This document shows, one piece after another, positions 36,311-50,344 of a DNA stretch of 64,000 bases. The stretch's first letter is position 1. Each line of letters opens with the position of its first letter. The position numbers and the translations under genes were made by a program. Below the pieces are notes generated by a model that had not been told where the DNA came from, did no database searches, and was given only the letters and a program-made list of their open reading frames with translations. This DNA comes from Urophycis tenuis (Eukaryota; Chordata; Actinopteri; Gadiformes; Phycidae): assembly GCA_036785325.1 (NCBI GenBank), contig JAXIVH010000126.1, positions 411,286 to 475,285 of the forward strand, read 5' to 3'.

Positions 36311-36812
36311 ATATGAGAATAAAATATGTTCATACAGAAAACGACAAATTAGAAAAAAAAGAAAACAGCTCATTTACATTGAAAGATATTTGTAGTTACT
36401 TCATTATTTATTTTGTCTGGTTTGATCCACCATAAGAATAAGCAAAGTAAGACAAAATGCTGGTGGAGATTTTGTTGCAATAGAGATCTGCAAACAGTCT
36501 ACATTTTGAATCTTTCTCTTGATAGGAGGTTGTTCTTGATTATGAATTAAGAGGCAGATGTCCGTGGAGCTGGGAGTCTACAGGTCATACTGCAGTAGTC
36601 ATGTATCCCTGTCGTGATTTAGCACAGAAAGAAAATCAAGGAAACTAATTAGTTTGGTTCATTTAGCGTCAGAACCACGCAAACTGTCAAATATTAAGCC
36701 TTGCCAACTGATAAAGAAAATATTGACTGTATTGCAGCTTGGTTTCCTGAATTAATTCCTAACATTTCTAACAGACCACTCAGAGAAAATGGATGCAATC
36801 ACAGAACCCTAA

Positions 36813-37524
36813 CTGTACGTACACACCGCCAGCGACTTGAGCTTCCAAGAAGCTCTGGACGCCCCGCCAAGGACGCTTGTCAAAAGTAGGGGGAAGCTTT
36901 CAGACGCTTTGGCCGCTCTGACGTAGCAGTATTCTATGTACGATCATGTTCTATCTTTTAAAGGAGCCGCCAAGCAAACAAGGCGCCAGAAACACAAGAT
37001 TGAAGAAAAAGCACAAGCAGCCACTGCACGGCCAATACATACAACACTAGAAACCTTTTATAATGACATATATAATGACAGGAATTGTATAACCGTTTTG
37101 GTCACATTTGGTTGGGGGGGAGAATAATTAACCTAAATAAATAAAACGCTAATTCACTTGTGTCGAGTGATGGCTATGTGCTGACAGTTTTGCAGGACAC
37201 ATCGCCTGGCTGTTTGTAGTACAGAATCGGCAGCCCCGTTATAGTTTGTGTGTGTGGCCTATATATTACAATAACTGCCGTTGATTTAAGGACGTCTATT
37301 CCAATTGATTACTGGTCGTTTGCCGCTGAACAGCGTCATAGCTCATTACCATAAAGTTAACTCAATTTCAACTTTCTGCTTGACGCTCAAGTCGCTCAAG
37401 ACGCCCAAAACGCGACGCCGACGGATTTGCCGCTTCTTGCAGCTGAGAGAAGCCGGCTTCCATTGAAAGTGAATGACTTCCGGAATCTTTGGAAGCTCAA
37501 GTCGCTGGCGGTTTGTATGTACAG
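36813..37524. mobile_element. PIF/Harbinger-type MITE with TAA target duplication
   Basis: Terminal inverted repeats of about 33 bp begin CTGTAC(G/A)TACA(C/A)ACCGCC and continue AGCGACTTGAGCTTCC; the two ends differ at two positions. Both are flanked by TAA (36810-36812 and 37525-37527). The interior of 712 bp shows no transposase. A 3-bp TAA duplication fits PIF/Harbinger; the assignment rests on that. Confidence 0.75.
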
Positions 37525-37696
37525 TAATGGCTTCATGACCTCCCACTTCTTCCACTAAAACTACAACTATTCTATGTTCCATGCAATCACTACATTCAAT
37601 TGCTCCTGACACACAGAATAGATGTATCAACTCCTATTTTAAACTTCCCAAGTAAAAAACAAAAGCCATGTACAAATGGTAAATTACTTACCATGA

Positions 37697-38591
37697 TCAA
37701 GACTTGTGTTTTTCACTCTCTTCTGGAATGTCGACTTTTCTAGGCTGGCCATCGTCTTCTAGAACAATGAACAGATGCAAGTACAGATAAACAACAGCTT
37801 AGATTTTTATTTCAAATATCATTTCAAATACTTAGAAGTTCAGTCATCCCAGGTAATGTAGGGATCGTGAAAAGGAGGATTAGGTATAGTCTGGTTCTAC
37901 CATTCTTGTGATGTCTTTTGTCTCTTGTGGCCTTTTGCAAGAAGCAGTTGATTTGAAATCATGCCTTGACAGACAATGCATTCAGCAAATGAGATTAAGA
38001 TGATAAATAGAGCTCTTTCCAAATCCAGTCTGAAGATTGCTGATTGCCGTTATATTTAATATCTATTTCAGCTACAAATGTATCTGTGCATCGATACGTC
38101 TTTGTGAGCCGGCAGTTGTTCCAAAGTGCGGAAATGTGCGCTCTACTGCAGTGCTTCCCAAACGTTTCCAAGCAATGGCAGCCCTTTACTGTACTTTTTA
38201 AAGGAACCCAACCACAAACTAAAACTAAAACTAAAAGAAAGGCTTGCAAAACACCAGAAATTAATTGCATGTACCAAACCATGCACGTGTCAGCTCCTCT
38301 TTGGACTACTATGAATCTGCAGCTATGCGCATAGGCTATCTGACATTTGTTAGAATGTTTTCAACTGAAGGATTTCATTCTTATAAAATGTGTTTGTGGT
38401 TGAAAGACAAGGCTCAACCTTTAACTTTTTAAAGCTCAATTTTATGAAATGATCTTAATCCACAGAGACGGCACCTTGCCTGTTGTCTTTATTGCTTTAT
38501 CAACTAACCCGCCTCCAAGAACAAAGGCAGCCTCCGATTGGTCCCACCATCGACTGGATGAGAGCAGAGCACCCAGCGGTAGACAACTCTC

Positions 38592-38665
<74 letters not shown>

Positions 38666-41600
38666 TATGACATTCTTATTGCAGATATAAGTTATAACAT
38701 AGCACAACTTACCACAAGGATTTCCCTCGACAGCATCCAGGAGGTTGGCTGTTGAGTTTGCTGTGCCGAGACTGGAAGCATGTCTGGCTAAGAACAAGCA
38801 ACAGTTTCCTGCTAACCTAGTCGTGAATCATCATTTACAATCCATAGGTTGTCATTGAATTGAGAAAACAACAAGACGTCTGAAACATTTGAAGTAGATA
38901 AAAGCGGTTATGTAGTTGCTACATTCCAGCATTCCAAGTTATGTAGTTGCTACATTCCAGCATTAAAAAGTACAAAGTGCTGTTGGTACATAAACCTCTT
39001 ATAACGTCCACCTTTGGGGCTGCTAACTGCAGAATATGATGCTGACTCTTCAAGTTGTTCTGAGGTTTCGCAGGTGACAAAAATGAATACAGAAAAGTTT
39101 GACATATAAGAGCTAATGCATTTTGAAAATATGTTGTTTTAGCTTATGCTCTATATACATAATTAATGCAGATATATTTACAGACACAAATGCAAAATTA
39201 CTACTTTTGTGAAAAATGAGAACCAGAAGCATATTCAGCTCTATGTAGGTAGACACCGAGACATCCTGAACAGTGAGTGAAAGATGTACAGCCCGGGAAT
39301 CTAATGCACATACGCTCGTAATGTATTTGTCAGTCAGCCACACACACACACACATAAATAACTTTGATTTTTCATATTTTCAATAAAAGAAAAAGTTCAA
39401 GGATACGAATGGTGTTTCAGCAGTGTCCTCCTTTTAGACTTTCTCCGCTTAGTCTTTTCTGAGAAGGTTCTGGCAATTTCAAACAACTTCTTTCTTGTGG
39501 CTTTACGAGAGCAAAGAAGACAGAAAAGGTCAGCAAAAAAATGTTAATGGCCCAACGTAATCATGAAAACCTTTCAATTGAGGCGCATTACATTTGCCCA
39601 TGTGTTTGAGTTTGTCTTGGAACATGGCGTCATCCCACACTGACTCCACTGAGTTTGAAGAACTGCGCTCCCCTGCGGTGATGGAAAATGAACAGCCATG
39701 TTATGAGAAATACACTTCCTCATACTCTCAGGATTTACACATTTACAGAGGCTTGGTGATTCACATCTACCTGTAGAATTCTCCATACTTGATGAATGAC
39801 TGGACTTTAATTTCTTTGATTCATACTTCAAGCGATCTAAAACAAAGCAGATGTTAGGACCACTGATGAAAGGAACGATGTGAGGATGGAGCTTTGCACT
39901 TTAAACGCACCAGTTATGCAACATGTTGTCATAAACTACTGACATATACTTGTATTGGTTTCATTGTGTATCACATAACACAGCAAAGCTACTGATGGGT
40001 TGGCATGGGATCCACCAATAGAGCCAGAATACATTCAGCTCCAAGGAACCGTGGCAAGTATGTTAACTGCTAGAGAAACATCCCCGACTGCAGATACAAA
40101 TATACATGTGAAGGACTTACCTACACTACCTGTATCACCTATGAACTGGGGTGTGGGGGGGCAAATGTAAATTAAAAATGGGAAAGAAATGTTCATTACA
40201 TCTCATGTATAAGACTATCAGATTAATTAGTCACGGTAAGATGTCATTGTTTTACACTTCGTGACTCCTTGAGTAAATGGACAGATGAAAGCTAAAGTAG
40301 TCTTTAATTCATACTGTATTTTTTGACCCAACAGCAGCGTAGATGGTCTTCCCCCAGAGTAACTTCTGCACTGACATTATTGTAAATGCACTATTCCCAT
40401 AATATACAAACATATAAATCACCCACAAATTGTCCATGTTTTATATTACAAAGTTGCTATACAATATTGACCATTTAACTGTATTTATTGTAGTGTGATT
40501 TAGGGTTGGGCGGTATCCAAATTTTGATACCGTTAAACCTTCTCCACATTTTACCGGGGTATACGGTATTTAAAAATCACTTAGTAGGGCTCAGACGGAG
40601 TCGCAAAAATGTTGGCTTGTGCTTATACCGGTCAGAAACAGAATAGCAAGCATTACATGCGCCTCAGAATATTGAAAAAATAACAACAAAACATGTACAC
40701 TGCCCATAGATTGCTCAAATAAAGCTAAAAAAGACATTATTTAACACGGCAATTTCTCAGTACGCCTGCGCAAACATTCACGGCATGGCTATCACCATAG
40801 TGACGGAGAAAGTAAACAAAAGGCTAACCGTCAGTCATACAGCGTTCAACAATGCGATTGGCTATTTTTACTGCAAGGCAGGACTTCCAGTTTCTCAACT
40901 CCGCCATCTTTGCGTTACGAACGGCCGCAATACATTTCTATGGGAGGACTTTTTAAGTGATGTGTCTCCACCTATATAAGTGTCTCTGGCCTATATGCGC
41001 AGCAGATTTTTTTAATGACGGTAATGAAACTGATACCGTTGCTATTTTTAGATACCGCGGGATACCTTATTACCGTATTACCGCCCAACCCTAGCGTGAT
41101 TCTATTATTGTGTAATTGACTTAAATAAGACCAGATTGAAAGTGATGGACAATCAAAAATGTTCAACAATAACAATAACATATCTTTGCAGGTTGTATCC
41201 ATTATGCCCAATTGTATAAAGGTGTACACCAGTAGCTTCCATTCAACTGCTGTGGACAGTTTGTAACTCTTTACATAGAGTAAGAGGCAGGTAAAAGACA
41301 AAAGCAGCAGTAGTAGTAGTAGCTGGCTTGTACCAAAAAGAATCAAGATTCAGCCCTGTTGGCATTCCACCCATGAATAACTTGATATGGAGAACATCTT
41401 GCATGCCGGGACAGCTGTTGTGTTTTATCTTTTGATTTGATGTCGTAATGCTCTCTAAGGTGCATACATTAAAACTGAGATTTACATTTGATTTGAGAGG
41501 TGGCAGATTTAGGTTATTTCATAGCCCTAATGACAAAGTATTTGCAAAGTATGTATCAAAACACAAAATGTAAAATAATGAATAGGTTATACATGGGTAA

Positions 41601-44600
41601 TAATTGCAATGTGATTAAAAAACATACCTCTCTCCAGAGCAAGAAGGAAATCATGGTTACGTTGCAACTCCCTCATGAACTCCTCATTCTGCAGGAAAAG
41701 GGCTATGCGCTCATCTTCCAGGTACTGCTTCAGCTTCCCTTCTGGTTCAGCAGAGCCTGACCTGGAGGCACTGGGCCCCCCAGCAGCCGGCCCAGCCGCC
41801 GGCCCAGCCGCCGCCTGGGTTGTCTGTTTGCTCTCAGAGGTGAGGGCGTTGGTCTGGGATCACAGAGTGTGAGTTTGGATGGTTATGGATACAAATAGAA
41901 ATCCACCTTATGCATCACATTACACACATATAACACAACTAGCTCACTTAAAATATAGCAGGGAAGGTGTGCTTGCTTACTTTAATATGTTCTAATTGTT
42001 GGGGCAAGATCCGCAGGAAATCTTCTGGGAGATTTCCTAACAGTGGAGGATTCCAGTGCCGGTAACTTCTCACCGGGCAATGACCGGAGGATGGCTGGGC
42101 TTCAAATCTACAATGACATGAGGAAGTGGGACGCAGCAATTTCATTAGTAACTGAAACAAATAGCCCAACAACCAACCCTTCGTCATCCTTGCATGTTAG
42201 GATTAGAAGAGTAAGGACAATTACATGAGATGTGTGTCACTTGGCTATGGATACAATTCTGCAAATGGGGTTCGAAGGCAAAAATAGTCAATTTGGTCCT
42301 AGTGGCTCAAAAAAACTCAATCACACTAAACTGTTGCAGGTGCATATTGCACATACATTTTCTTGCACATTTCAACACGACATTCAAAATGGGCATTTTT
42401 CATATGTTGTTTTTAACATTCATATATCTCCATTTTCTAAATATTTCATTCATTAAAACAAAAAAAGTTTTTACTAAATTTTTATGAAAGCAATACTACA
42501 ATATCAAAGAATTGCTGCTTGGACGATGTGGCTTACAGCTCCACTGATCTGAGACCGTTGTGGTTATTGCAGAGCTTCAGTGTAAACGTTCCAAAGCGCA
42601 CAACTGACAGAATGAGACTGGGAGTTGGCCTGCTACCTTTTGTTTTCAATGAATTAGTGTTTGAGAACATTCTGTGACTGCACTGCAATTGCACCTGACT
42701 GAATGGGAGCACCATCATGTCATAAAAGTCCTGGGTGAAACAATGAATACACCAACGGTCCTCCAAAGAAAAAGTTGCATTTTCATTGGAACTTAGGCTT
42801 ATAAATGACAGCAAGGCAACATGGCATTTGAAATCCGATAAACAAATTATTCTTCATAATAATATGCTACACAGTTATGCAACATAACATCCCTGCTTTC
42901 ATGTCAGCATTTTACTGTGCCAACCAGCCCAAATTGTAATTCAAAGTAATTTGTTCGGAAAATACACCCTATAGTTTGAGAACCTTTTTTTTTTTAACAA
43001 TGTTTGTGTTTTGAACCCAATACTATGACTATTAAATGATCAATGATTACTCTCAATGATTGTAATACTTTTTCAGCCTGTTGGCTTAACACGACTAATG
43101 AAGCTGACTACTAGTCAAATATAGGGCTAGAGCAGGGGGGTCAAACTCATTTTCACCCCGGGCCACATCAGCATTATGGTTGCCCTCAAAGGGCCGGTTT
43201 AACTGTCTCTGCATTTGGTTATTTACTCCAATGTACAAATATTGTGCATCCATTTATAACCATGTACAACTGGAAGCATTGGAACCACTGCAATCTAGGG
43301 GCAGGATTTGTGGATCACAACATTGAAATGCATTCTGGGAGATGTAGTTGATGGTCGCTCTACGGTACAGAATATGCCTTTTAAGCTCTCGCGGGCCATA
43401 TGAAACAACGTGGCGGGCCGGATTTGGCCCGCGGGCCTTGAGTTTGACACCTGTGGGCTAGAGGATCTCATACAGTACAGGCCAATACAGTCTTTCTTTG
43501 ACCCTTTGCCTCCCACACCCTTTCATGCTTCAGTATTGTATTTTAACAAATCCAATGAAAAAGTAGAATTATGTGATTAAGAGATCCAAATTCAAGTGGC
43601 GATGTGTAGTATATGTGCCTGTATTGGTTGCCACCATGGACCGCTGGGAAGCACTAAAAACATTGGCAACACTTTGCTCCTCTCCAAACATGCCTTAATG
43701 TGTTCCCTCCCACACACTACAGTTGCCACCACTCACTCAGTCTCACCCAGCAGTGAAAGCCAGTCACATCAAAACTCAGGTGTCCCTTGCACAGTTCAAA
43801 TTCTCATCCAAAACAATAATCCTGGTTTTACCCCTCGATTTGTCGCTTTTTTGCCAGATGTTTGCCAGATGATTTTTATCCGGTGGGAAAGGGGCTTCAT
43901 ATATGCTCCAACATCATTTTGCATCTGAATTAACTGGGCATGTTGTTAGTTCAGCCAGAGAGTGTGACTGGTGCCATATGGTAGGGTGTGTGAGTGAGTG
44001 CATCTACATCGTTAAAGCATGGAGACCTATACATAAATGTGAATGTCATCTTGTACTGTGATCACACTTCCTAATTGTAATAGAATTTGTATCCAAAATC
44101 AAAATGTGCTTACCTTGGGGGAGGAGTGTCTGGGTATTTGCGGTCATACACATGCAGGTCGTATGTTGGTGGAGAGTAGACAGGAGGGGGCTCCTCATCT
44201 GAACTGTCAGGCTCCAAAGTTCTCTCCAGAATCTAGCAAGAGTATAAAAGAATAACATTGGTACAAAAGTATGGTAATATACATTTCACCAGTCTCAAAT
44301 ATAATGTTGACTGGCTCCTATTAAAAGAGTTCATCAGCCCTACGTTCCTATTAAGTGCACTTACCATATTAGCCCACTTGCAACTTTTGAGTAAAATAAG
44401 AAAGATTGACTTAATTTAATGTGTAATGTTTTTCAAATGAAGCTGTATTGCAATGGCACCGACTATGATAATGCATGCATAGTTCACTTTGGCATGTAGT
44501 TTATACTATAGTGCAAAATGGACAATAAAAGGGCATGAAGACATTTTCTTAAAATCTTTAGTCAGATGTTATTAAATCAAAATTGACATGATGGATATAA

Positions 44601-45818
44601 ATGAGTATTATATCTGTAAACTAATAAATGAATATTTGTCTTGATCATACATAATCTATTGAAAATGGTTGTTTTTCTTTCTTTGTTGTTTCTTAAAATA
44701 AGATATTATTTGATCCATTAAATCAGCAATGTTACTTTAAGCCCACCTGCTTTCATTCAGCCCTGTTGACCATGTTTTAATGGCTAGTTTCTCCCATTTG
44801 TTAGTGGTAAGTATTTACAACCAGGTTGTTTTTTTTTACCATGCACACATACGACTGGTCAAGACCCATTGCTAAAATCATTAGTTTATGTGCAGCAGAA
44901 TAGGGAGGATTAAAGCGATGGACAATAGTACTTAAAAACAAAAATAACAATCATCACATATCACAGAGGGATGCACACCTACACACATCTTGTCAAGTAT
45001 GTCAAAATGTTTAGTCAAAATGTATGATACAGCTCAAAGTCAGCTAATAATCCCCCATATTGAAAGACAATATTTAAGGGGTTCTCTGTTCTTTGCTAAT
45101 CGTGAAAGGTTGCAATTAGTGCATTTAAAAAAAGATAATATTATACATAATTATGATTATATCAGATTTTGTACACCCATTACATTAAAATTAAATTATA
45201 AGCCTTTAAAACTCTGCAATAAGCACTCTAATCACATTAACAGCACAAGAATCTTGTCTGTCCATGCGTGGCCTGAGGATTCAATACCGCTCAAATATGA
45301 CAAAGGAAGGTGTCTATGGTGGTCAAGTCAAATTGAGTCAAGAATCTGTTCATCAATGAATGATTGCAATCGCAATATTGGACTAAATAATTACAATAAA
45401 ATTGTTGTTATAATGAGGCAGCCCTAGGGAACAGCACAGTATCAGAGGAAGACGGGACATATCAGAGGACATATCAGAGGAAGACGGGACATATTCCACT
45501 GACCTCAGCAGGAATGCTGTCATCGGAGTCAGAGCTGTCATCTGAACAGTTCCCATCAATGCTCATTTGGAGAAGCTGGTCAATGGTGGCATCCACTGCA
45601 CCATTGTTGGAACGTAGCACACACTCAATGACCTCATATTCCATGGTAGGAAACATGGTCTTGAAATCCATCATGGCCTGGTTGAACTCAAGTCTCCGTA
45701 TTTGCCGGTTAGGCCTGCTGTTATTAAGCTGGCCTGAGGTTGAGTTGCCGCTACCACCTCCATCAGATCCTCCATTTTTGGAGCCTCCATTGCTGTTGCG
45801 CCTGAACAAGCTGGTCAT
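37697..45818 (-). CDS. cuedc1: CUE domain-containing protein 1, nine coding exons
   Basis: Coding exons in order: 45504-45818, 44114-44232, 41981-42107, 41628-41853, 39771-39836, 39592-39672, 39407-39500, 38713-38771 and 37697-37758. They join in phase to 1149 nt, 382 aa plus stop; human CUEDC1 is about 386 aa. It starts MTSLFRRNSNGG. An in-frame TAA at 45909-45911 excludes an upstream extension. The CUE domain is about residues 45-87 with the conserved MFP (55-57) and a dileucine (82-83), the ubiquitin-binding signature. Conserved stretches follow: ILERTLEPDSSDEEPPPVYS, HWNPPLLGNLPEDFLRILPQ, YLEDERIALFLQNEEFM, a basic tract (KRRKSKRR) and NSTANLLDAVEG. Exon 4 carries a short AAAGPAAGPAAGG repeat. 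Introns contain two hAT-type MITEs and a (TA)n run. Confidence 0.95.
38597..38663. repeat. (TA)n microsatellite in cuedc1 intron 8
   Basis: About 33 uninterrupted TA units beginning about 50 bp downstream of the exon 8 donor on the minus strand. Confidence 0.97.
38907..38964. repeat. 31-bp tandem duplication in a cuedc1 intron
   Basis: Two copies of a unit containing GTAGTTGCTACATTCCAGCA, starting near 38907 and 38938. Confidence 0.85.
40501..41093. mobile_element. hAT-type MITE in cuedc1 intron 4
   Basis: Terminal inverted repeat TAGGGTTGGGCGGTA at 40501, with its complement ending at 41093. Flanking 8-bp duplications GTGTGATT (40493-40500) and GCGTGATT (41094-41101) differ by one base. 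Length is 593 bp with no transposase. The 8-bp duplication supports hAT. Confidence 0.8.
43133..43455. mobile_element. hAT-type MITE in cuedc1 intron 2
   Basis: The ends CAGGGGGGTCAAACTC and (reverse complement) CACAGGTGTCAAACTC are flanked by a perfect 8-bp duplication, GGCTAGAG, at 43125-43132 and 43456-43463. The interior has the GGGCCACAT / GCGGGCC blocks common to this fish family. 323 bp, noncoding. Confidence 0.9.
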
Positions 45819-48800
45819 TTCAAGGTCCTCACCAGCTCTTCTTCTAGCGTTGACTGAACTACTCCACTCTTCAGGATTTTCCTTGCCGTTGCGTTTATCC
45901 AAATCGGTTTATCACTCAGACATGGCTTTCCTTTCCAAGATGCACTTTGAAGTTGAATTTAATTAAATTGACTTACTTAATTTACCATCCAATCAGGCAC
46001 AGAATTGTCAACCTTTTGTGTTGGTTAGTGTCAGTGTGTTTTAAAGAACATGCCAAGGCAGCGCTCACAATGAGCCGTTGAGAGATGACACCAAAGTGTT
46101 GTCCCTCATAGCTGGATCACATGAACACCTGAGAAAAATAAAAGAAACATGGTAACTAAAAGGTAGGACAGAAATATGAATATAGATAATACAAAACCAG
46201 GTTCAATCAAATTTGTTCTAATACATTTTGTGAGTTCCAGAACTTAGTTATTTTATTGTTGATTATTGATATTTCAATATTTTGACCAACAAAACGGGTC
46301 AAAATGGTTGGACCACTTCATTTTTGAGAATCAACAACTCTCAGTCCCTTCTAGCACTGCTGTTTTAAAGAGTAGGCACCGGATTCTTATTTTTCAAATT
46401 TATTTAAGCTTAATTCTACAAGGAGAACCTTTTGAGATTAATAATATAGTTTACTAAATTGCCAGGACAATTTAGTCAATTATAGATTAAAAAAAACAAG
46501 ACACTTTTCACAGAATAAAAATGACAAATGTCAGTATTGACAGTTCATGGGATAATTCTGATCCATATCAGATTCATAGAGATACAGCAGGAAAGTCAAG
46601 TCAAAAACATATACAGGCTATAAAAGCTTACTCCAGGCCATTTTGAGGTCAGTCTAAATGGGCAAAATAGCAAAAATTGATTTGGAGCTATAGGAACAAA
46701 TAAAAAGAGACAGTCCATGAATGAAGGGAATGGCCACCAGGCCACTAGTCACTCCTTCATAGATACACCAATAAATATGTTGGTAAAAGGCCAAGAAGAC
46801 CTTAATAATAAAATATCTGCAAGTGGCTGAGTCTGCGCCTGGCTAGTGAGGGCCAGCCGACATTATCAGGCAAAGTGCTGTGTCAGCACCTTTGAGTAAC
46901 TAATGAACCTTAGCACACCATGACATACCCATCCTCCATCCACATGCACTGGGGAGGTGCACACAAGTATGAAATGTTGATGTCATCAAGGACTGACATA
47001 GAATTAGCAGTTACAAGTTATTTTTCTGTATGCATAAGCTTATTTCTGAAATAGAAACTGAAGGTTCATTACCAAGATACCATGATGAATTCAGTTTGAT
47101 GTTCCATATTCCATATAATATTGTTTATTTACAGTGCAGAACAATGTCCTTGATATTAGGATAAAAACATGTTGAACGTCAATATCAGCGATCTAATAGT
47201 GTACAATATTGTTCAATGTCTTTAGAACAACACTAAGCGGACAACACTGCTTTTTCAACCAGCAATTTTTCTGTGCAAGTGAATATTATCAAGTTAAAAT
47301 CTCAGCGATGCACTTCTATCTAAATCCTTATTACCCTTTTTAAATCGGCTTACACACACACACACACACACACATATATACATATAACTCGAGCCATACT
47401 CTGTACACGGCGCTGCATCTCACACACATCCCTGCAGCCCCCTGGGAGGCTTGCTTTGGCCCCACCTCAGAGCAGGGCCATGGGGCTCGGCTCAGCGTTT
47501 CAATGGTAATGGAAACACAGATCCAAAGATGCTCATGGAAAACCACCAATAAAGTACTGCTTCCAACTTCTAACCAATCAGAACCAGCCACGTTATGTTC
47601 CACCCCAACATTTGGTGCCCAAAATAATGATTTTTTTATGGTATTTCTAGGTGATATAGAACTACAAACGCTAGGCTGTTGGGAAAATGGCATGAAGCTA
47701 TTGTAAACTGTTGAATCACGGTATAATATACATATGGCTGATGATACCATCTTCCATTAAAAAAATACATTTAGAAATTTGTGTTTGAATGTGCTTGAAA
47801 ATACATTCATTAAATGTGTTTTCCACTGTGGTGGGGCATGCAAAATGTAAACAACAGCAATGATCAGAACCTATCAGGGAGAATGCAAAAAAGACGATCC
47901 TCAACCAAATGAAGTTAAACAAATAAAGGGACTCTAGAAATGGTGTTACTGGAGCCTGTTGCCCTACATCCACGCAGCCTCCACCACCACATGGCCAGGC
48001 TTTAACTGAGTCACAGCAACTGAAGGCACTGCAGATTTGCACAAAACGGAAGAGGAAACGTGTGAAAGATCATTTAAAGGTGTTTTAGAGAGGGCCAGAG
48101 GACCCAGATGGAATGGTGGCATGTGACGATGAAAAGTGTGATGTCGTAGTTCTTGGATGTCCACGCACCTGCTGCAGATTTCCTCTGGTTTTGTCAAACA
48201 TGGCAACAATGCATTAGAACAGAAGCGTTACTGACTGTAAAGCCTTGAAGTGTAAGTGAACCTCCTGCTTCAGCCAAAATTATTATGAGACTTAAAACAT
48301 TGCATTTTCGGCTAAGGGTTCTGGCAAGGAGGAGGGCAATGTTGTCCCCTATGTTGCGTGGTGATAGTGTTGTTAAGCATGTACCTGTTGTGTATGAGAC
48401 GCCCCACATTGTGGTGTTACACCAAGGGTCACCACAGACATCCACCACATGTCACCTCCTGGGTCCTTTCCTCATCACATCAAACATATTAAATGGTGTA
48501 TAATAAATGGTATATAGTAAAAGACGACGTCACACAAGTCTCTGACGTCACCTGCATTCAGAGCAGAGTGGGACAGAGACTGGCAAAAACGACTCAAGTG
48601 ACAATATGGCATAGCTTAGCCTACTATGTTGATGATCATACAAGACATGTTTCCACATTTATAAAGAAAAATACTGACCCTTTAAATAATATATTTATGG
48701 GTGTTAAGTTTAGTTTAACTTATTTGTACTTATTGTTCACTATGTTTTTCAACTGATTCCACCAGGTTTTATTTACAATAGTCTTCCTGAAGGACTTGAA

Positions 48801-49600
48801 CACCATGTATTAGTGGAATGCATAACTCACTGCTACTTTACTGCCACTTGTGTACTAAGAGTTGTTCTGTGAACTTCATTGCAGTGCCTGAAACAAACTG
48901 CATTATATTTGATTATATATATATAAAATGTGCAATGCATTTCATGCAAGTCATAGCATGATTTCCAAAACAGTGACAATAACATCACCACGAAGCGACT
49001 TCTGTTGTTGAAACTGACCAGAAACAACAACACACGCGCCTCACGTCACATTCCTGAAACCTATGTAAGCAAAGTTCTCATGTCAATACATTTGTAGATG
49101 TTGAACCATGACAGCCTTAACATCATCTGTCAGCCTAACTGGTAGTTTATACCCGTTGTTCAGTCGCAGCAGCTAACCAGCGAATCAAACCAGTCCTTAG
49201 CAGACCCATCAATATTGAATAGTATGTTCAACAATAGCCACACATTTTGTCTAAATAGCCTCATTAATACCTTATAGCATTATAACATAAATATACATGT
49301 GCCGAAAAAAAAGGCGTTTGACTCGATAAAAGCCAACAAAAACATACATACTCCGTAAACAGCTTAAAGCATTGAGACGACAGCTAAACAGAAGGCCTCA
49401 TTCCCTGATTCACAATTACATTCCGCTACGCATGGCACACTATTTGTTGAAGATATAACAAAATCACACAAGTTAGTCACGTATATTTGATAGCCAGACC
49501 GTTCGTTTGCAGTACAATGTCCAGATAGCAGCCTGAGCCAAAGCAACGCTGGTGTTGTCATCCCGTAGCCGCTAGCCCGTCACGTCCCTGCGCCTCAGCA
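45819..49600 (-). other. cuedc1: Probable 5' UTR intron(s) of cuedc1
   Basis: No coding exon recognised between the start codon exon and the CpG-rich region near 49.6-50.1 kb. It includes the segment at 47078-47345 that is duplicated at 56.7 kb and a (CA)n at 47352-47374. Exact noncoding exons were not placed. Confidence 0.35.
47078..47345. repeat. Diverged duplicated segment, copy 1
   Basis: Shares ATGATGAATTCAGTTTG, ATCAGCGATCTAATAGTGT and CACTTCTATCTAAA-type blocks, in the same order and orientation, with 56654-56962. Similarity may extend past 47345 (GATGCATCTCA-like block). Copy 1 has no MITE at the position where copy 2 has one. Confidence 0.75.
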
Positions 49601-50071
49601 GCCTGCTGCCATAGCGGACCGCCGGGGACCAAACTAAACGGCTAGTTTCAACTACTTATACAATATCGTGTCAAATATTTGAAACCACGCAGAGAAGTTA
49701 CGCAGGTGTCCATACAAACAACTCAATTTGACTTTGATGATAAACTGCGAAACAAACTTTTCAATCCACTTATCGTGTCGCTTCGTCGAGGCGGAGAGCG
49801 CAGGGCACAAACGGGACTAGCTCCCTGTGTTCAGAGCGACAGATCATTGTTTAACGCCTTACTTACGCATTCGGTATCAAGCATCCATTTCCGGTAAATC
49901 GTCCTTAATCTTCAATTTCTGTGAATTACAGGATAACTGCAGCTCGGTATATGATGTAGCATTTCTGTCTCAGTTTAGAAGGGTCGTAATTGCAGCCAGC
50001 CAAACCGAGCTTCATCCGAGCCGCAAACCTCAGCAGCTGTGGGCGGGGCCAGGTTGGGAGTGGGGGCGGGG
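49560..50071 (-). promoter_or_regulatory. cuedc1: Probable cuedc1 promoter with GC boxes
   Basis: GC- and CpG-rich interval upstream of cuedc1 with two GGGCGGGG boxes (Sp1-type) at 50041-50048 and 50064-50071 and no evident TATA box. Assignment to cuedc1 is by position. A + strand transcript starting here cannot be excluded. Confidence 0.4.
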
Positions 50072-50344
50072 TTGGACCAGACAAACCTTAATGCTATACT
50101 TTATTAACTCATCCAACAGATTCTTACAATTTACATACACAGCCATGGGCTGGTGGGGAGGGCAGGGTACTCCTACAGGTGAGAAAACGTGGTCAATTGT
50201 CCAATCAGGTGCTCCTCTAATGTAGAAGCGCCCCTCCAGTGTATACAATTTGATGCAATGCTGTAACGGGTGTCCCTTCATGTCTCAGAATGAGGGAAAT
50301 GTCCAGATATGTGTCTCCAACGGATAAAATGTGACGTTTCATGT

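Noticed and set aside
45819..45902. Upstream extension of cuedc1 beginning at a TTG codon
   Set aside because: No ATG in that extension, an in-frame stop just upstream, and the conserved start MTSLFRR lies at 45818.
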